Shown: positions 61,036 to 64,000 of the stretch, piece by piece
Numbering within the stretch: position 1 is the stretch's first letter
How the letters are laid out: each line of letters opens with the position of its first letter
Assembly (NCBI RefSeq): GCF_021130785.1
Contig: NW_025776214.1
Span: forward strand, 124,001-188,000
Direction of reading: 5' to 3'
Source: Homalodisca vitripennis
Lineage: Eukaryota; Arthropoda; Insecta; Hemiptera; Cicadellidae
DNA length: 64,000 nucleotides
Program-made: the position numbers and the translations under genes
The notes under the pieces: model-generated
What the model was told of the DNA's origin: nothing
Database searches by the model: none
Seen by the model: only the letters and a program-made list of their open reading frames with translations

Positions 61036-61790
61036 CTAATCACGCATTACTCCATCATTGTAGTTGCTTTCATCTAAAAAATCATCCGCTATATTTTGAT
61101 CCATAATGATTTGATTCTGGTTACTTTGCACAACCCCTTTCAACTCTTCATTAGTTTGATTGAAAAACTCATCAATGCTTTCTTTTAAAAGTTTCAACCC
61201 ATCAATATTCAGATGAACCAAATCAGCAAATGTTTTTCCTCCAAAGTTGATGTTTTGTTCAAAATATTTTAAATTACACCCTAACTCATTGTAGTCAACA
61301 AAAGCGTGGTGTGTGACATGATTAATTTTGATTGTATCCCCATTGTCTAATGCCCGTATGAACCTGTTAAAATCTTTAACCTTTTCTCTGATGCCAATGT
61401 CTTTGGCAACTTTAGGAATTGGAGGTAGAGTCAAAATGATTAATTTCTTATTACAATTTATTAGGTATTCAACTAAATCTTTCATGTCAGTTTTTCATTT
61501 GCTTAAGTGAATTATTTTTTATAATGTAATTTGTACCACTAAAAATCATTAGGTTTTCAGATAAACTTGATGAATGTATTTTTACCTGCTCATATAATTG
61601 TTTAAATCATTTGACCCCCCCACACAAAGTCCTATTGATGTTTTACCACCAGGGGTTTTGACTGTATCCATTTGCAAAAATTTGGTTTGATAGTCTACAA
61701 AACTGACTATCGCCTATCAATTCAAAGTTGTTTATTTTTGGTCTTTCGTCAAATTTTAAGTTCGGATTTATTTCCCCTGGAATTGTTGGT
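61036..61790 (-). pseudogene. G2: SGNH (GDSL-type) hydrolase-like domain between Gag and protease
   Basis: Sense text shows a first strand with the nucleophile block FELIGDSQFCRL (GDS codons 61706-61714). A glycine block follows with PGGKTSIGLCVGGSND (GSND codons 61606-61617), then a strand ending in the Asn block LMIFSGTNYI (61529-61537). Next is a strand KKLIILTLPPIPK, and finally the catalytic pair block FADLVHLNIDG (D-x-x-H, 61213-61224). Ser to Asn is about 59 codons and Ser to His about 164, close to small SGNH enzymes. These hydrolases act on esters or acetyl groups. The role in the element is unknown. At least three single-base frame changes break it, as elsewhere in G2. The longest intact frame (61036-61485, 149 codons) covers the second half. 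Confidence 0.7.
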
Positions 61791-61794
61791 TTGT

Positions 61795-62254
61795 CAATTT
61801 TGACCATTTTCAATTTCCCTAGGCCCATAAAAGTTTTCTGAATTGTTCCTATAGTTGTGTCCCCCCCGGTAATTTGGTCCACCCCTGTAATTTCCCCTAC
61901 CTCGAAATGTTCTGAAACCCTCGGGTCTGTTGTATCCCCTATTATTTTCCGGATTCCTTTCAAAATGATTCCCATTAGTGTGATTGGCCCTACCATTGTT
62001 GGTATGAGAAAACTGTGTGGTATTTACCGCCCTGTTCTCATGATTTGGCCTATACTGCTGCCCTTGGGTATTGTCATGAAAGTTTGTGTTGGCCTTCCCG
62101 TGTATGTTTTTTGTCTATTTACATTTTTATGATTAGTGTTGTATGTATCCCTAAAACTTTCTTTTTTGAAAGGCTTTACATAACTGAGCTGATTTAATAC
62201 TACTTCTAGTTCTTCCCTACCAGCAAGGGATTGTAGAATTGCCAGGCTTGGCAC
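61795..62254 (-). pseudogene. G2 gag: basic RGG-type tail
   Basis: One frame reads from the end of capsid into a Gln/Asn-rich linker (to 62024). Another carries GFRTFRGRGNYRGGPNYRGG (about 61865-61925 in sense), an Arg-Gly tail that presumably replaces the zinc knuckle as the RNA-binding part. No CCHC knuckle is seen in G2. The tail runs into the SGNH-like domain after one more frame change. Confidence 0.7.
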
Positions 62255-62640
62255 TTATGTGTGGCGGCAAATGCCGACAAATAAAGCCAACAAAACGTAA
62301 GGTTATCCATCTGGTTGTCCAATTTCTTTGCTATGTCAAAATACCCAAGCACATAGTTTGTCAAATCGGTTTTACCTTCACAAAAATTCCCATTACCCAT
62401 CAATTTGTTTTCAAAATCTTTTTGTTTAGTAATGCCCCAGAATCTCTTTTTGAAATCATTTTTAAATTGTTCAAAACCCTTCCATTTGTCAATGTTTCTC
62501 CGAGCCCACTCAGATGCTTCCCCCTTCAAGTATTTTACAATGTACAAAAGTTTTGTTTCCCAGTGTTCTTGATTACTATTAGTAAATTTTTCAGCCAATT
62601 TCAAAAAATTTCATAGGGTGAGTCCTATCATTACCCTCAT
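62206..62640 (-). pseudogene. G2 gag: capsid region
   Basis: The frame of 132 codons from 62604 has the helical, charged text of the Retrotrans_gag family: KLLYIVKYLKGEASEWARR, FEQFKNDFKKRFWG, then a YFDIAKKLD helix. It would form the particle shell. It overlaps the frame of the Gag tail at 62206-62254, and the upstream part of Gag is in a different frame (break near 62620-62700). Confidence 0.75.
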
Positions 62641-62700
62641 CAAACTCGGTTCAAATAGAGTTCCGCCATAATATTACAAGCCGGTTGTTGATTAAGACCG

Positions 62701-63353
62701 CTACCCTCTATTTTTACGCTTTTTCACAGTGGTCTGAACTTTGTTCGACTCAACTAGTAGGCCTGATTCCTCTTTTAAATTTGATTTAGATTCTTCCCCG
62801 TTTATGCCTACCTTAGTACTTTCACTCATCCGTACATAATCTTTTATGCTCAGTATCTCCGTTGCATGTGTATCGATTTTATTTGCAATCTCATCAACCG
62901 GAGAAACTAATCTGTGAAACCTCTTGATCGAATTTTTGATTGACTTTAGCAATTTTAGTTTCAACTTCTTCCCCCACAACTTTAATTTCTCCCTTCAATT
63001 CACTTTGAACGTTCTCAATTTTTGTGTTTAATTTTTGTTCAATTTGTGTCATGCCCGTTTGAACGTCATCCATTTTGCTATAAATATCGGTTTTTAGATC
63101 ATCCATCTTTGTGATAAATATCGGTTTTTACCTCATCCATCTTGTTATTTAACCCATTTAATTTGTCATTGAGTTGTGTCATCAAGAACAACAATTGCTA
63201 ATATGCATCACTTCTATCTAGGCCTACCACCGTTTCAACATTATTCGCATTAGCCAAAGAGCTGTCTGATCTAGGCCTATTAGCTAGCTCCGCGAGCGTT
63301 ATCTCACTACTACTGTCCGAATTGTCAATATTCTCTAAGTTCTGATCCATCAT
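62701..63353 (-). pseudogene. G2 gag: N-terminal coiled coil
   Basis: The sense ATG pair at 63348-63353 opens MMDQNLENIDNSDSSSEITL, about 95 bases after the primer-binding site, so this is the probable Gag start. After a stop near 63200 the text continues as a heptad-rich coiled coil (MTQLNDKLNGLNNKMDEV, later IEQKLNTKIENVQSELKGEI), broken by at least two frame changes. It probably drives Gag multimerisation. It is unlike the SAP-like start of G1, so the two elements belong to different lineages. Confidence 0.7.
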
Positions 63354-63429
63354 TTTTAAATTTTGATTTAGCCTATTTCAAATTAGAAAACCCCTAGACA
63401 ATTATTAAGCTACACCACTTTTAGCTGCC

Positions 63430-63447
63430 CCACGTTGCTGGGCGCCA
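63430..63447 (-). other. G2 primer-binding site
   Basis: In sense TGGCGCCCAGCAACGTGG, starting two bases inside the 5' LTR edge (63450). TGGCGCC is the usual start where a lysine tRNA primes, but the primer was not verified. Confidence 0.8.
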
Positions 63448-63449
63448 TG

Positions 63450-64000
63450 TGCAACGGATACGTTACATAAAATAAATAGTAAAAATAGATAGGCTATGTG
63501 AAAAATGTATTAGCTTTAGATTTTTTGTTTAGAAGGCTAACTTATATCTTTTAAATTTTGAAACTAGGCCTTGCCTAGTTAGGTATTTTTTTAAATTATG
63601 AAACTTAGCCCTAGACTAGGACTATGCCTACACCTAGGCTTCTGAGACCTTTTTTACAGGGTCGTTTTGCAATGGGTGAGGCGTAGGGCAGCTATGTGTG
63701 GTGAATGAAAATCAAATTTTAATAGAAACAAATTTTAAATGTATTGAATAAAAACTAATACTAATGAAACATGATTTTGATGAAATGAAATTAAGGCTAT
63801 GCTTAAACTAACATCCTACAACACAAAATCCAATTAGGTTGAAATAATTATTTAGAAAATACCCCTTACTCCCTAGCAGTTAAAATTTAGAGTCTGATTA
63901 ATTAAAAATGTTGTTCGAAAAGGTTTAAATACTCTTAAACATATTCACCAAATCCCATGATGGCGACACGGCGGTCCTCACAGACTGAAACTATCACGAA
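63450..64000 (-). repeat. 5' LTR of G2, truncated by window edge
   Basis: Matches 46957-47520 with about a dozen differences, including a shorter GT repeat (tatgtgtggtg versus tatgtgtgtgtggtg). It contains the sense end CCGTTGCA. The promoter end is outside the window. Confidence 0.9.

Larger units (their letters stand above)
46957..64000 (-). mobile_element. Ty3/gypsy LTR retrotransposon G2, degenerate, with nested insertions
   Basis: A direct repeat beginning TGCAACGGATACGTTA (46957 and 63450) brackets a minus-strand gag-pol. A primer-binding site starting TGGCGCC lies at 63447. Sense order is Gag coiled coil, Gag capsid, RGG tail, SGNH-like domain, protease, RT, RNase H, integrase, then a long A/G-rich 3' region. 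The LTR copies differ at roughly 2 percent of compared positions (about a dozen in 550), so it is older than G1, and frames are broken many times. Three later insertions sit inside: 48464-49246, 49445-54140 and 57890-59168. The right LTR runs off the window. Confidence 0.9.

Overview
The window is eukaryotic nuclear DNA with no convincing host protein-coding gene. It is AT-rich, full of (TA)n microsatellites, and built almost entirely from transposable elements and large repeats. The mix fits an arthropod, most likely an insect: two Ty3/gypsy elements, a Penelope-like element, an env-bearing errantivirus-type relic, a Jockey-like LINE fragment and TTAA-targeting MITEs. The species cannot be named from the sequence.

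Layout. (1) 1-7908 is a nearly complete Ty3/gypsy element on the minus strand (G1). Its two LTRs are almost identical, but Gag-Pol is broken by three single-base frame changes, at least two of them at homopolymers. (2) 7909-46956 is a non-coding macro-repeat region. A block at 12833-25433 recurs at 33058-45797, and older diverged copies lie at about 8130-10460 and 26300-29760. Within it are a perfect 276-bp palindrome carrying two divergent tRNA-like genes (10845-11120), a TTAA-flanked inverted-repeat MITE in two states plus a matching empty site, several microsatellites, a minisatellite and short conserved islands that may be old exons. (3) 45798-46540 is the 3' end of a Penelope-like element, with a GIY-YIG endonuclease exon followed by what reads as a complete minimal hammerhead ribozyme. 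(4) 46957 to the window end is a second, older Ty3/gypsy element on the minus strand (G2). It has been invaded by a 19-bp-TIR element (about 48464-49246), a plus-strand LTR/env relic (about 49445-54140) and a LINE fragment inside RNase H (about 57890-59168).

Most notable: between the RGG-rich Gag tail and the protease, G2 encodes a decayed SGNH (GDSL-type) hydrolase-like domain. All four signature positions are visible (GDS, a glycine block, GTN, DxxH) with spacing close to the bacterial thioesterase/lysophospholipase family. I know such domains from ORF1 of some LINEs, not from Ty3/gypsy elements. The hammerhead ribozyme, the tRNA palindrome and the macro-repeat with candidate exons are the other points worth a second look.

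None of the elements looks intact as given. G1 may be a young element whose frame breaks are partly sequencing errors. G2, the env relic and the LINE fragment are true fossils.
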